Assembly (NCBI RefSeq): GCF_013623775.1
Contig: NZ_JABFAM010000011.1
Span: 111,617 to 175,616 of the forward strand
Reading direction: 5' to 3'
Origin: Rufibacter sp. XAAS-G3-1
Lineage (GTDB): Bacteria; Bacteroidota; Bacteroidia; Cytophagales; Hymenobacteraceae
Length of the DNA: 64,000 nt
Positions 48,095 through 56,574 of this stretch are shown here, in pieces. The translations under genes and the position numbers were made by a program. Position 1 is the stretch's first letter. Every line of letters starts with the position of its first letter. The notes below the pieces were generated by a model. That model made no database searches. It was not told the DNA's origin and was given only the letters and a program-made list of their open reading frames with translations.

Positions 48095-48400
48095 TTAGGC
48101 AGTAACTTCTTCAGAAGGAGTAGTAGCCACCGGAGCGGCGTCTACGTTTACTGGGAGAACAGATACGAAAGAACGGTTCTTCACGCCTTTTTTGAAAGAC
48201 ACGATACCATCTGTCAACGCAAACAGCGTGTGGTCTTTCCCTATCCCCACGTTGGCGCCTGGGTGGTGCGAAGTACCGCGCTGACGCACGATGATGTTAC
48301 CAGCGTTGATGGTTTGACCACCAAAAATTTTCACGCCTAAGCGCTTGGAATGTGATTCGCGGCCGTTGTTAGAACTACCGACACCTTTTTTGTGAGCCAT
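48095..48400 (-). CDS. rpmA: 50S ribosomal protein L27
   Basis: 101 residues. It starts [24 protein letters not shown], the usual bacterial L27 N-terminus reaching the peptidyl transferase centre, with no Firmicutes-type cleavable extension. [22 protein letters not shown] and [12 protein letters not shown] follow. The C-terminus after about residue 85 (Ala/Pro/Thr/Glu-rich) is an extension beyond the core fold. It is the second gene of the rplU-rpmA operon, 72 bp after rplU. Confidence 0.97.
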   Translation of the reverse strand: MAHKKGVGSSNNGRESHSKRLGVKIFGGQTINAGNIIVRQRGTSHHPGANVGIGKDHTLFALTDGIVSFKKGVKNRSFVSVLPVNVDAAPVATTPSEEVTA

Positions 48401-48472
48401 TTCTAGTCTATTTTAATCCTGGGAAGAACCCCCAGGAATAGGTTCTACAATAATTTTCCTTTACCTCAAAAA

Positions 48473-48781
48473 TTAGCCAATCGTGTCAATCAACACTTTG
48501 GTGTACTGTTGGCGGTGACCGTTTTTCTTCTTGTAGCCTTTTCTTCTTTTTTTCTTGAAGATAATCACTTTGTCACCTTTGGCGTGTCCCTGGATGGTTC
48601 CAGTTACTTTTACCCCATCCACAAATGGAGCACCAACCGTTAAAGTTCCGTTATCATCAGTTAAAAGAACATTGGCGAACTCTACGGCGTCACCCTCATT
48701 GCCGGAAAGCTTGTTAGTGTAGAAGAACTTACCGCTCTCTACTTTCGTCTGGATACCAGCGATTTCTACAATTGCGTACAT
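48473..48781 (-). CDS. rplU: 50S ribosomal protein L21
   Basis: 102 residues, the usual length. It begins MYAIVEIAGIQTKVE and ends with the basic segment IIFKKKRRKGYKKKNGHRQQYT that binds 23S rRNA. It is first in the rplU-rpmA pair, an order conserved across bacteria, with a strong promoter 33 bp upstream. Confidence 0.97.
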   Translation of the reverse strand: MYAIVEIAGIQTKVESGKFFYTNKLSGNEGDAVEFANVLLTDDNGTLTVGAPFVDGVKVTGTIQGHAKGDKVIIFKKKRRKGYKKKNGHRQQYTKVLIDTIG

Positions 48782-48813
48782 CAGCTTACGATATTTTTAA
48801 AAAAATTGAACCG

Positions 48814-48845
48814 CAAAGGTACGGGCAGTCAAGCTAATATCCAAA
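48814..48845 (-). promoter_or_regulatory. Strong Bacteroidota promoter of rplU-rpmA
   Basis: On the minus strand TTTG (48842-48845), 20 bases, then TACCTTTG (48814-48821): an exact -33/-7 match, as expected for a ribosomal protein operon. Confidence 0.8.
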
Positions 48846-48908
48846 CAAGCCGTGGTTATTTTAAAGCTGTTTTTACAGGTAGTGAATTGGTTTAAAGCAC
48901 GTTGCGAG

Positions 48909-48984
48909 TTATCCCCCAACATGTGGACAACTAACGTGGATAACCACAATGTGCAATGACAATCAGGGAGTTACGCGTGGATAA
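48909..48984. promoter_or_regulatory. Cluster of four DnaA-box-like 9-mers
   Basis: TTATCCCCC (plus, 48909-48917), TTGTCCACA (minus, 48922-48930), TTATCCACG (minus, 48935-48943) and TTATCCACG (minus, 48976-48984). Each differs by one or two bases from TTATCCACA. Four in 76 bp is more than expected in chance sequence. Confidence 0.5.
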
Positions 48985-49586
48985 AGACACAGAAAAAGAA
49001 GGCCACCCAGAAAAGGAGCAAAAGAGAGGCCATGTCTACCAGGTGAAGGGGCGTGCTTTCTGGCAGAAACGTAGATGAAAGTACCTAATGGATCAGGCAA
49101 AGTCAAGAGAGACCGCAGATTTGTTTTTACATAACCCTGCACGCCGCCAGAACAAGCATTTCGCCAGCTGCCCGCGTAGCCATCAGCCCTATTTCTTCCG
49201 GCGCGGGCCAGGGCTTGGGGCGGCAGCGGGCATGCTTCTACCAAAGCGCCAGCATTTCAAATCTGCCCTTCGCCTGCCGGGCTAGCACTTCCTTTCACCC
49301 GGGCTGAACCAGCTTTTACCCGGCGCGGCAGAGAACACAGAAACAGATTTGCCCCTTCTCTGCCCAGGGCTTCCGCTTGCTTTCTGTTGCTCTTAAAGAC
49401 GGCTGTTTTGCATTGGAATCCTTCCCCATAGGCGCTCCAGCCACATTCAGGAGGCGGGGTGCCCTACGTTTCGCCTGCCTGTTGCTATCCTTTAAGAAAC
49501 CACCTTTTCAGCTATAGAATAAGTTATATATTTAAGGTTTCTAATTTTTATAAATTCGTAATTAATTGCAAATCAACAGCTTACAA

Positions 49587-49595
49587 TGTGGATAA
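49587..49595 (-). promoter_or_regulatory. Exact DnaA box upstream of nrdB
   Basis: TTATCCACA on the minus strand, next to an AT-rich stretch and 62 bases before the presumed nrdB -7 element. In E. coli DnaA boxes regulate nrdAB, so a similar role is plausible. Confidence 0.55.
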
Positions 49596-49656
49596 CCGCT
49601 GTATAAGAAATGGATAAATTCGCCTTTCTGAATCGGGCTACCAACGTATTTGTCCC

Positions 49657-49664
49657 TATATTTG
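49657..49664 (+). promoter_or_regulatory. Possible -7 element of nrdB
   Basis: TATATTTG fits TANNTTTG, about 122 bases before the ATG at 49786; the -33 element is unclear. No good NrdR box was found beside it. Confidence 0.4.
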
Positions 49665-49785
49665 AAATCTCAAGCCGAAGCAGCCACGTTCCTGATGCAG
49701 GAGTCCAGCAGCTGCCAAGCCCAAGGGATGAGCGCTTTTTGCGCTGCCCACTTAAATAAAGTAAGAGCAAGAAACTGTTTAGTCT

Positions 49786-50745
49786 ATGGAGCCTTTATTG
49801 CAAGAAAACCCGAACCGCTTTGTCCTGTTCCCCATCCAAAACGATGCCGTGTGGCAGATGTATAAGAAAGCAGAGGCTAGCTTTTGGACGGCCGAAGAGA
49901 TTGACCTGTCCCCGGACTTGAAGGACTGGGAAAAGCTGAACGATGGCGAGCGCCACTTCATCAGCCACGTGCTGGCCTTCTTTGCCGCCTCAGACGGAAT
50001 CGTGAATGAGAACCTGGCCATTAACTTCATGCAGGAGGTGCAGTTGCCCGAGGCGCGTTGTTTCTACGGGTTCCAGATCATGATGGAGAACATCCACTCA
50101 GAGACCTACTCACTGCTCATTGACACCTATATAAAAGATCCGCAGGAGAAAGATCGCCTGTTCAACGCGCTGGAGACGGTGCCCTGCGTAAAGGAGAAAG
50201 GCGAATGGGCCTTGAAGTGGATCAACTCTGAGAACTTCACCGAGCGCCTGATTGCGTTTGCGGCCGTAGAGGGCATTTTCTTCTCGGGTTCGTTCTGCTC
50301 TATCTTCTGGATGAAGAAACGCGGTTTGATGCCCGGCCTGACTTTCTCCAACGAATTGATCTCCCGTGACGAAGGACTGCACTGCGATTTCGCCTGCCTC
50401 CTGTACTCTATGCTGGAAAACAAGTTGCCCGAGGAGCGCGTACAAACCATCATCCGCGACGCGGTGGCCATTGAGCAGGAATTTGTGACCGATGCGCTGC
50501 CCGTAGACCTCATAGGGATGAATGCAAAACTGATGAGCCAATACATCGAGTTTGTGGCCGACCGCCTGCTGGTTTCTTTAGGCTGCGGCAAAATCTACCA
50601 TTCCACCAACCCATTTGACTTCATGGAGTTGATCTCCCTGCAAGGCAAAACCAACTTCTTTGAGAAACGCGTAGCCGAGTACCAGAAATCTGGCGTCATG
50701 AGCGACCGTGATTCTAACGTGTTCTCCCTGGACGAAGACTTTTAG
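49786..50745 (+). CDS. nrdB: Class Ia ribonucleotide reductase small subunit (R2)
   Basis: 319 residues. [19 protein letters not shown] contains the radical Tyr (Tyr108) in the context of the eukaryote-type class Ia R2. The diiron ligands sit in [36 protein letters not shown] and DEGLHCDFA. The C-terminal tail NVFSLDEDF is the peptide that docks on R1. R2 generates the tyrosyl radical passed to NrdA to reduce ribonucleotides. Its partner nrdA lies 609 bp downstream on the same strand, a wide gap filled with repeats. Confidence 0.96.
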   Translation: MEPLLQENPNRFVLFPIQNDAVWQMYKKAEASFWTAEEIDLSPDLKDWEKLNDGERHFISHVLAFFAASDGIVNENLAINFMQEVQLPEARCFYGFQIMMENIHSETYSLLIDTYIKDPQEKDRLFNALETVPCVKEKGEWALKWINSENFTERLIAFAAVEGIFFSGSFCSIFWMKKRGLMPGLTFSNELISRDEGLHCDFACLLYSMLENKLPEERVQTIIRDAVAIEQEFVTDALPVDLIGMNAKLMSQYIEFVADRLLVSLGCGKIYHSTNPFDFMELISLQGKTNFFEKRVAEYQKSGVMSDRDSNVFSLDEDF

Positions 50746-50771
50746 TCAATTCCCGCCTTTCAGCCCAGCGT

Positions 50772-50810
50772 TCGTTTTTGGGGTGATTTGGCGAAAACAG
50801 GTCAAAAACG
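50772..50810. repeat. Family A palindrome
   Basis: TCGTTTTTGGGGTGATTTGGC with GAAAACAGGTCAAAAACG, 27 bp after the nrdB stop. Confidence 0.65.
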
Positions 50811-50883
50811 CCCAATAGCCGGTTGGGTTTATGAAGACAGAGTAGAAGTAAAAGTTCATTTCTCTCGACTTCTCTTATCTTAT

Positions 50884-50963
50884 TTTGTCATCCTGAAAGG
50901 AACTTGTGGGCAAGCGGTAGTAGCGTTTACTTCAATGCCTTTTAATTCGCTAACAAGATGCGC
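50884..50963. repeat. Truncated family B element
   Basis: TTTTGTCATCCTGAAAGGAA starts the left arm; the right arm breaks off after TTCGCTAACAAGATGCG, exactly where the hairpin array begins. This suggests the array entered or replaced the end of the element. Confidence 0.7.
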
Positions 50964-50966
50964 TTT

Positions 50967-51082
50967 TCGGGAGTTCTTACTCCCGAAACCGGCTGCTGCG
51001 GAGTTCTACTCCGCCGGGAACTGAGAGCAAAAGAAGGGGAGTGGAACTCCCCAGCAGCTTGCTTCCGGAGTAGAACTCCAGA
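50967..51082. repeat. Family D array of four mini-hairpins, copy 2
   Basis: Hairpins in order: CGGGAGTTCTTACTCCCG (50969), GCGGAGTTCTACTCCGC (50999), GGGGAGTGGAACTCCCC (51037) and CCGGAGTAGAACTCCAG (51066). The order is the reverse of the array at 47652, so the whole array is inverted. The last stem has one mismatch. Confidence 0.85.
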
Positions 51083-51192
51083 AGAGCAGATTTAAAGGGT
51101 ATGAAAAAAGAACCTCGGAAATGTGAACTCAGCACGAGTACATCATCCCCCTACCCCCTTCAAAGGGGGACGAGAAAGTAGCAGAAGTGCAA

Positions 51193-51234
51193 CCCTTTTT
51201 TGGGCCCGTTTTCCAGAAAACAAGGCAGAAACGC
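51193..51234. repeat. Family A palindrome
   Basis: CTTTTTTGGGCCCGTTTTCC with GAAAACAAGGCAGAAACG, 120 bp upstream of nrdA. Confidence 0.65.
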
Positions 51235-51354
51235 ACAACAACGGGTTGGGCAAACCCAAAGAATACCATTAATAAAAATACCCTCTGGCGCGTAGGCGCA
51301 GGGCAGAGAAATATCTGGATGGTACACCATCCGTCACCAATTTAGTGTAAGCGT

Positions 51355-53736
51355 ATGTTAGTTGTAAAGAGAGACGGCCGCAGGGAATCGGTCAAGTTTG
51401 ATAAAATCACGGCCCGCATAGAGAAACTGTGCTACGGCCTGAACATGTCATTTGTGAGCCCCATTGAGGTGGCCAAAAAGGTGATTGACGGGATCTACGA
51501 TGGCGTGACCACCGTAGAGCTGGACAACCTGGCGGCGGAAACGGCGGCTTCTATGACTACCAAGCACCCCGACTACGCCATTCTGGCGGCGCGCATTGCT
51601 ATCTCCAGCTTGCACAAGGTGACGCAGAAGTCGTTCTTCAACACCATGCGCCAGCTCTACACCTATGAAGACCCAAAAACGGGGGAGAACGCGTCACTCA
51701 TTGCGAAGGATGTCTTTGACATCATCAAGAAAAACGCGGCCCTGCTGGACTCCAGCATCATCTATGACCGGGACTACAACTATGACTACTTCGGGTACAA
51801 AACCCTGGAGCGTTCGTATCTGCTGCGCCTGCACGGCAAAGTAGTAGAGCGTCCGCAGCACATGCTCATGCGCGTGGCGGTGGGCATTCACAAGAACGAC
51901 ATCGACTCCGCCATTGAGACCTACAACCTCATGTCTGAGAAGTGGTTCACGCACGCTACGCCTACTTTGTTCAACGCCGGTACGCCTAAGCCGCAGCTGT
52001 CTTCGTGCTTCCTGCTGACCATGAAAGAAGACAGCATTCCGGGTATCTATGACACCCTGAAGAACTGTGCCTTGATCTCGCAGAGCGCGGGTGGTATTGG
52101 TCTGGCGGCGCACAACATCCGGGCAACCGGCTCTTACATCAAGGGCACCAACGGTACGTCTAACGGCTTGGTGCCCATGCTGAAGGTGTTCAATGACACG
52201 GCCCGTTACGTAGACCAGGGCGGCGGAAAACGCAAAGGCGCGTTCGCGATTTACCTGGAGCCGTGGCACGCCGATATCTTCGAATTCCTGGATCTGCGCA
52301 AGAACCACGGCAAAGAGGAGATGCGTACCCGCGACTTGTTCCTGGCTCTCTGGACGCCGGACTTGTTCATGAAGCGCGTAGAAGCCAACGGCGACTGGAG
52401 CCTGATGTGCCCGAACGAATGCCCGGGCTTGTCTGACACCTGGGGCAAGGACTTTGAGCGTCTGTATGAGAAATACGAGCGCGAAGGCAAAGCCCGCAAA
52501 ACCATCAAAGCACAGGAACTGTGGTTCGCCATTCTGGAAGCCCAAACTGAGACCGGTACGCCGTACATGCTGTTCAAAGACCACGCCAACGGCAAGTCTA
52601 ACCAGCAGAACCTGGGTACCATCAAGAGCTCTAACCTGTGTACCGAGATCATTGAGTACACCGACGCCGACGAGATTGCGGTGTGTAACCTGGCGTCTCT
52701 GGCGTTGCCGCGCTACATCAAAGAAGAGAACGGGGTTAAGAAATTTGACCACGACAAACTCTACGAGGTAACGTACACGGTAACCAAGAACCTGAACAAG
52801 GTGATTGACATCAACTATTACCCCGTTCCCGAAGCCAAGAAATCGAACATGCGTCACCGCCCCATTGGCTTGGGTGTGCAGGGCTTAGCAGACGCGTTCC
52901 TGTTGCTGCGCATGCCGTTTGAGAGCGAAGAGGCTGCCCGCCTGAACAAGGAGATTTTTGAGACCATTTACTTTGCGGCCATGACGGCCTCCAAGGATTT
53001 GTCCAAGAAGCTGGGCCCTTACGAGACGTTTGAAGGTTCGCCCATCAGCCGGGGTATCTTCCAGTTTGATATGTGGGGCGTTACGCCAGACAGCGGCCGT
53101 TGGGATTGGGAAGCGTTGCGCCAGGAAGTGGTAGAGCACGGGGTACGTAACTCTTTGTTGGTAGCGCCTATGCCAACCGCTTCTACCTCGCAGATTCTGG
53201 GCAACAACGAAGGCTTTGAGCCTTACACGTCTAATATCTACGTGCGCCGCGTATTGAGCGGGGAGTTCATGGTGGTGAACAAGCACCTCTTGAATGACCT
53301 GATTGCCCTGAACCTGTGGAACGACCAAATGAAGAATGCTATCATCACCGCGAACGGATCGGTGCAGGGTATCTCCAACATTCCGCAGCACATCAAAGAC
53401 CTGTACAAGACGGTGTGGGAAATAAGCCAGCGTACGGTGATTGACATGTCTGCCGATCGCGGGGCCTACATCTGCCAGAGCCAGAGCCTGAACCTGCACG
53501 TGTCTAACGTGAACTTCGGGAAGCTGACCTCCATGCACTTCCACAGCTGGAAGCGCGGCCTCAAAACCGGTATGTACTACCTGCGCACCAAAGCCGCCGC
53601 CGACGCCATCAAGTTCACGGTAGAGAAACAAGCCGCCGAAACCCTGGCCCCCATGTACACCGCCGTCGAGCAAAACCAAAGCGACATGGCCTGTAGCCTG
53701 GACAACCCAGACGCTTGTGAAGCATGTGGGAGTTAA
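51355..53736 (+). CDS. nrdA: Class Ia ribonucleotide reductase large subunit (R1)
   Basis: 793 residues. An ATP-cone (about 1-90, [23 protein letters not shown]) binds the overall activity effector. The catalytic barrel has the redox Cys in QLSSCFLL, the substrate motif NLCTEI, the radical Cys in [13 protein letters not shown], and [17 protein letters not shown]. The C-terminus CEACGS supplies the CxxC pair that is re-reduced by thioredoxin or glutaredoxin. Length and motifs are normal for class Ia, matching the R2 type encoded upstream. Confidence 0.97.
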   Translation: MLVVKRDGRRESVKFDKITARIEKLCYGLNMSFVSPIEVAKKVIDGIYDGVTTVELDNLAAETAASMTTKHPDYAILAARIAISSLHKVTQKSFFNTMRQLYTYEDPKTGENASLIAKDVFDIIKKNAALLDSSIIYDRDYNYDYFGYKTLERSYLLRLHGKVVERPQHMLMRVAVGIHKNDIDSAIETYNLMSEKWFTHATPTLFNAGTPKPQLSSCFLLTMKEDSIPGIYDTLKNCALISQSAGGIGLAAHNIRATGSYIKGTNGTSNGLVPMLKVFNDTARYVDQGGGKRKGAFAIYLEPWHADIFEFLDLRKNHGKEEMRTRDLFLALWTPDLFMKRVEANGDWSLMCPNECPGLSDTWGKDFERLYEKYEREGKARKTIKAQELWFAILEAQTETGTPYMLFKDHANGKSNQQNLGTIKSSNLCTEIIEYTDADEIAVCNLASLALPRYIKEENGVKKFDHDKLYEVTYTVTKNLNKVIDINYYPVPEAKKSNMRHRPIGLGVQGLADAFLLLRMPFESEEAARLNKEIFETIYFAAMTASKDLSKKLGPYETFEGSPISRGIFQFDMWGVTPDSGRWDWEALRQEVVEHGVRNSLLVAPMPTASTSQILGNNEGFEPYTSNIYVRRVLSGEFMVVNKHLLNDLIALNLWNDQMKNAIITANGSVQGISNIPQHIKDLYKTVWEISQRTVIDMSADRGAYICQSQSLNLHVSNVNFGKLTSMHFHSWKRGLKTGMYYLRTKAAADAIKFTVEKQAAETLAPMYTAVEQNQSDMACSLDNPDACEACGS

Positions 53737-53742
53737 GAACTA

Positions 53743-53791
53743 CGTTTTGATCTGATTTAGGAAAAGGGGGCTGGAAACGGCCTCCTTTTTT
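53743..53791 (+). terminator. nrdA terminator overlapping a family A remnant
   Basis: GGGGGCT and GGCCTCC pair (two G-T wobbles) around GGAAAC, followed by TTTTTTGTTT. The left flank CGTTTTGATCTGATTTAGG is a decayed family A arm, so the repeat seems to have been reused as the terminator. Confidence 0.65.
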
Positions 53792-53838
53792 GTTTACCCC
53801 GTAATAGATAGCACCTGCTTAAACTATAAAGCAAAGCC

Positions 53839-54186
53839 ATGGAAGAGCAACCTATCTATTATCCGGAAGATGCTGCTAAAATCGTCCAGGAAAATATTTC
53901 AGCCGAACTTCAGCATAAATTATCCTTTGACGACATTTTGTTTATCCTGGAAGTTGAATTTGAATTTCTAGAGCAGTCTGGAGTTACCACCAATCCGGAT
54001 TCTATAGTTCCGTTACCCATTGAGATTGAGGATGACGCAATGGAGTATTATATTATCAATCAATGTGCAAGTCAGAATATTTATTTAACTTTTGAGGAGG
54101 TAAAAGAGATATTGAAGGCGGAAGAAGTCTACTTACGATTACTTGGCCTAATAGATGAGGAGGGAATGGCACCTTTTTATAATTGA
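53839..54186 (+). CDS. Acidic helical protein with an internal duplication, partner of the membrane nuclease
   Basis: 115 residues, strongly acidic, no membrane segment. The two halves are alike: LSFDDILFILEVEFEFLEQSG (about 28-48) resembles LTFEEVKEILKAEEVYLRLLG (about 79-99), each preceded by a QNIS/SQNI-type turn, so it seems built from a duplicated two-helix unit. I do not recognise a family. The next gene starts 7 bp after its stop, implying an operon. The pair is AT-rich in a GC-richer neighbourhood, which points to acquisition. Possible roles are an inhibitor or regulator of the nuclease, inferred from context only. Confidence 0.7.
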   Translation: MEEQPIYYPEDAAKIVQENISAELQHKLSFDDILFILEVEFEFLEQSGVTTNPDSIVPLPIEIEDDAMEYYIINQCASQNIYLTFEEVKEILKAEEVYLRLLGLIDEEGMAPFYN

Positions 54187-54193
54187 TATAGAT

Positions 54194-54907
54194 ATGAGCA
54201 AATTAAAAGAATCAACCACCCAAGACAGGGCACTTGTATTCCTCAAAAAACATTATACTCAAATTTTTTCAAAAGCAGGAGATGAAATCTATTGTGAAAA
54301 GGAGAAGCGAACTCGAAAAGAAAGTGGAGGCAAAAGGGCTGATGGTCTTTTGTGCTTTGAAAAGGAAGGCAAACCTTATACTATTTCTTTGGAAGCAAAA
54401 TCACACAAAACACTCAATGCGTTGATTTCCTCTACCAATGATGAAAAGTTTCTACTTCAGAGTGTACTTGTTTCAAGTGTTTTAACGCTCCTAACAGTCT
54501 TAGGCTTTAGCTACTATACATTAATTGCTTGGTATTATATCGCATTTATTGCTATAGCAGTATTTATAATGGGCGTCTTTTTCACTGCTTTCATCTTTGA
54601 TTTCTTAGACTTAGATAGCCATAGAGCTATAAATGTAGTTAATCAACTTAAACAGTATCCTGCAAATGAGCAGTGGATAGCTTTTTCAAAACACACTGAT
54701 AATCTTTTGCTAAATAGTCCTTTTAAGAGGAAGAGAAATCATATTGAGGTGTTAGAGAAGTTATGCAGAAAAAATGGTTTCGGCCTTCTATTAGTAACCA
54801 GAAATGGTTGCGATATAAAGGTTTGCCCAACACCAAAGAAGGGGCAGTTCTTGTATCACTATTGTCGAGAGCAGGAAATTTTAAAAGCTATCAAGAAACA
54901 AGAGTAG
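54194..54907 (+). CDS. Membrane-anchored PD-(D/E)XK nuclease-like protein
   Basis: 237 residues from the ATG at 54194. The N-terminal part has GGKRADGLLCFEKEGKPYTI then SLEAKSHK (about 45-75): an Asp, about 15 residues of strand-loop, then E-x-K, the layout of a PD-(D/E)XK active site. Two membrane helices follow at once (about 90-110 and 113-137). A second soluble part (about 145-237) ends with LEKLCRKNGFGLLLVTRNG, a helix-strand pattern like the later half of such nuclease folds. The membrane hairpin may therefore be inserted into the nuclease domain. I know no named family with this layout. AT-rich; in an operon with the acidic protein upstream. Candidate DNA or RNA nuclease, possibly a defence protein. 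Confidence 0.6.
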   Translation: MSKLKESTTQDRALVFLKKHYTQIFSKAGDEIYCEKEKRTRKESGGKRADGLLCFEKEGKPYTISLEAKSHKTLNALISSTNDEKFLLQSVLVSSVLTLLTVLGFSYYTLIAWYYIAFIAIAVFIMGVFFTAFIFDFLDLDSHRAINVVNQLKQYPANEQWIAFSKHTDNLLLNSPFKRKRNHIEVLEKLCRKNGFGLLLVTRNGCDIKVCPTPKKGQFLYHYCREQEILKAIKKQE

Positions 54908-54920
54908 TAGTTGCTGTTTT

Positions 54921-54950
54921 AGGTCTGCTTTTACAAAAAAAGCTTAAAAC
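54921..54950. repeat. Family A partial copy
   Basis: TAGGTCTGCTTTTACAAAAAAAGCTTAAAAC begins 13 bp after the nuclease stop; shortened arms. Confidence 0.45.
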
Positions 54951-55024
54951 AAATAATCAGCCGTATAACTACAAAGCTTTAGCGAACTCCAGTAAATTTA
55001 AAAAATCACTTTAGACTTTCTGCC

Positions 55025-55048
55025 AATGTTGGTGTTATCACCAACATT
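55025..55048. repeat. TGTTGGTG hairpin, copy 1
   Basis: AATGTTGGTG-TTAT-CACCAACATT, a perfect 10-bp stem with a 4-base loop, about 120 bp after the nuclease gene. Confidence 0.75.
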
Positions 55049-55080
55049 CCAAACTGCAGTTCCCCACCTCTAACGACACT

Positions 55081-55121
55081 CTCGTTTTTGGTCTGTAATT
55101 ATAAAAACAGCACTAAAACAC
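55081..55121. repeat. Family A palindrome
   Basis: CTCGTTTTTGGTCTGTAATTA with AAAAACAGCACTAAAAC, lying between the two TGTTGGTG hairpins. Confidence 0.6.
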
Positions 55122-55161
55122 ACATCCATTAAACTGCCTTATCTGGCTGAAACCAAATCTG

Positions 55162-55185
55162 CTTGTTGGTGAGAACACCAACAAG
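55162..55185. repeat. TGTTGGTG hairpin, copy 2
   Basis: CTTGTTGGTG-AGAA-CACCAACAAG. The inner stem equals copy 1; the two outer pairs and the loop differ, but pairing is kept. Confidence 0.75.
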
Positions 55186-55212
55186 GGTTAGCGTTGTTGT
55201 CTTTATATATTA

Positions 55213-55252
55213 GTCCGTTTATAGGCTGGAATCAGAAAAACAGATTCAAAAC
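55213..55252. repeat. Family A palindrome
   Basis: CCGTTTATAGGCTGGAATC with GAAAAACAGATTCAAAACAG; imperfect arms. Confidence 0.5.
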
Positions 55253-55390
55253 AGAACGGATCTGCAACTTGAATATCAAAGTGAAACATCAAACAGAAGC
55301 ACTATAATAAGAAGCTATTAGGCCACGACTGAACAGTAATGCGTATCAGCATTTGATGAGGTCTCTACTCATGTTTACCAAAGGAGAGTT

Positions 55391-55603
55391 ATGATTATGG
55401 AAGAGAATGATGCCTTTTCAGCAACGCAGAAAGAGTTGAGAGATGAGTTAACGAAACTGGAAAAAGGCGAGGCGGAGTTGATAGATATTGATCAATTAGA
55501 TCAGGAACTTGAGAATACCTTTAATGTCGGAAAAAAGCGCAAGATTCAGGAACTAGAACGTACAACTACTGTTTTGAGCCTACTTTCACCAAAACAGGCC
55601 TAA
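55391..55603 (+). CDS. Small acidic protein whose C-terminus is encoded by a family A repeat
   Basis: 70 residues. AAGGAGAG at 55381-55388 supports the ATG at 55391 (another ATG is two codons on). It is highly charged and probably helical (AFSATQKELRDELTKLEKGE, IDIDQLDQELENTF), somewhat like antitoxin-type proteins, but no family is recognised. The last ten residues (VLSLLSPKQA) and the stop come from the family A palindrome at 55569-55605. It lies in the AT-rich segment after the nuclease operon. Confidence 0.55.
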   Translation: MIMEENDAFSATQKELRDELTKLEKGEAELIDIDQLDQELENTFNVGKKRKIQELERTTTVLSLLSPKQA

Positions 55604-55605
55604 AA
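55569..55605. repeat. Family A palindrome forming the end of a small gene
   Basis: ACTGTTTTGAGCCTACTTTC with CAAAACAGGCCTAAAAC. The stop codon TAA of the 70-residue ORF is inside its right arm. Confidence 0.75.
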
Positions 55606-55651
55606 CAAGGAAGCATCCGTATAAGTACGGTATTTCTTAATCTCACCTTTC

Positions 55652-56491
55652 ATGCACAAGTACCTTTTTGCGCTGCTGATGCTCGTTGGTAGCCTTTTGT
55701 TTACCTGCCAGTACTCTACCGAAACCAACGTTCCTACCACTAACGCAGACGCCGCTTCCGGCTCAACCAGGCAGGAAGTCACCTTAAGTTCTCAGCGCGT
55801 GCAGCGGAAATCTGAGTTTTGCCAGGCTGACACCTGCGCCAAAGTAGACCTCCAATATCTCAGGGCAGAAGGAAAACCCGCTCCGCTCCGCGACTCCCTG
55901 AACCAGTACATCCGGAGGTACCTGCTTCGGCAACAACTCACCAACAACCCAGATGCCGACCTCACCCAACCCGGCAACGCCGCCGAACTGGTCACTGACG
56001 AGTTCCTGCGGCAATATGCAACCAGCAGAGAGGAATTCCCAGACGCGTCTACCAACACAGGATGGCAACTCAGCATTTCTTCTGAGGTGCTGTACCAAAC
56101 CCCGGCCCTGGTTTCGCTTAAGATGCAGGCGGTGGGCTACAGCGGCGGCGCGCACGGGTATGCCGTCACTTCGCTGCAAAGCTTTGACAGCACCGGCCAC
56201 GCGCTTCGGCTCGCAGATATGGCCACAGACACCGTGGCGTTAAAGAAACTGGTGGAACAGGAGTTCAGGAAAGTGCGGGAACTGGCTACCGCGTCTTTTG
56301 AGCAACAGGGTTTCTACACGCAAGCAGGAAAGCTTCCTTTTCCGCAGAACGCGGCCCTTACCGCCCAAGGGCTGAGGCTGTATTACAACGCCTATGAGGT
56401 GAACGCCTACGCGTTTGGGCCCACAGAATTGCTGCTGCCGTACCCCCAACTACAACGCCTGCTCAGGCCAACCTATCTACCAACCCCTTGA
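55652..56491 (+). CDS. DUF3298/DUF4163 (RsiV-like) lipoprotein
   Basis: 279 residues. Lipobox-like SLLFTC (Cys about 19). DUF4163-like N-terminal part, then the DUF3298 signatures YSGGAHGYAVTSLQSFD and, near the end, YNAYEVNAYAFGPTELLLPYPQL. DUF3298 is the extracytoplasmic lysozyme-binding fold of RsiV and of many Bacteroidota envelope proteins, where its ligand is usually unknown. A pair CQADTC (about 57-62) could form a disulfide. Single-gene unit. Confidence 0.85.
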   Translation: MHKYLFALLMLVGSLLFTCQYSTETNVPTTNADAASGSTRQEVTLSSQRVQRKSEFCQADTCAKVDLQYLRAEGKPAPLRDSLNQYIRRYLLRQQLTNNPDADLTQPGNAAELVTDEFLRQYATSREEFPDASTNTGWQLSISSEVLYQTPALVSLKMQAVGYSGGAHGYAVTSLQSFDSTGHALRLADMATDTVALKKLVEQEFRKVRELATASFEQQGFYTQAGKLPFPQNAALTAQGLRLYYNAYEVNAYAFGPTELLLPYPQLQRLLRPTYLPTP

Positions 56492-56574
56492 CTCATAAGG
56501 GAAAGCCGTTCTTGTAATACTGGTACGCTCACCAACCGTCCACTCTGCCGTTCTCTCCGTACCTTTAGGCCCCT

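Larger units (their letters stand above)
48782..49785. other. 1-kb intergenic region between rplU and nrdB with DnaA-box-like sites
   Basis: It holds the rplU promoter, a cluster of DnaA-box-like 9-mers (48909-48984), a GC-rich stretch of unknown content (about 49140-49480), an AT-rich stretch (49505-49580), an exact DnaA box (49587-49595) and the likely nrdB promoter. A 93-codon minus-strand open frame at 48963-49244 looks like chance. Confidence 0.6.
50746..51354. other. 609-bp repeat cluster between nrdB and nrdA
   Basis: It contains, in order, a family A copy (50772-50810), a truncated family B element (50884-50963), a family D array (50967-51082), a CCCCCTTCAAAGGGGG short repeat (about 51146-51172) and another family A copy (51193-51234). 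No gene recognised. The last 120 bp presumably hold the nrdA leader. Confidence 0.75.
54908..55390. other. AT-rich gap with two related hairpins and family A copies
   Basis: It follows the nuclease gene. It holds two hairpins of one kind (55025-55048 and 55162-55185) and three family A copies (54921-54950, 55081-55121, 55213-55252). No gene is supported; the small frame reaching 55014 is a shadow of the nuclease gene. Confidence 0.6.

Noticed and set aside
48963..49244. 93-codon minus-strand frame and a 20-residue hydrophobic peptide in the rplU-nrdB gap
   Set aside because: No start signal or family pattern; the region fits regulatory DNA better.
51694..52857. 387-codon open frame antisense to nrdA
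   Set aside because: Arg/Val-rich shadow of a highly expressed gene.
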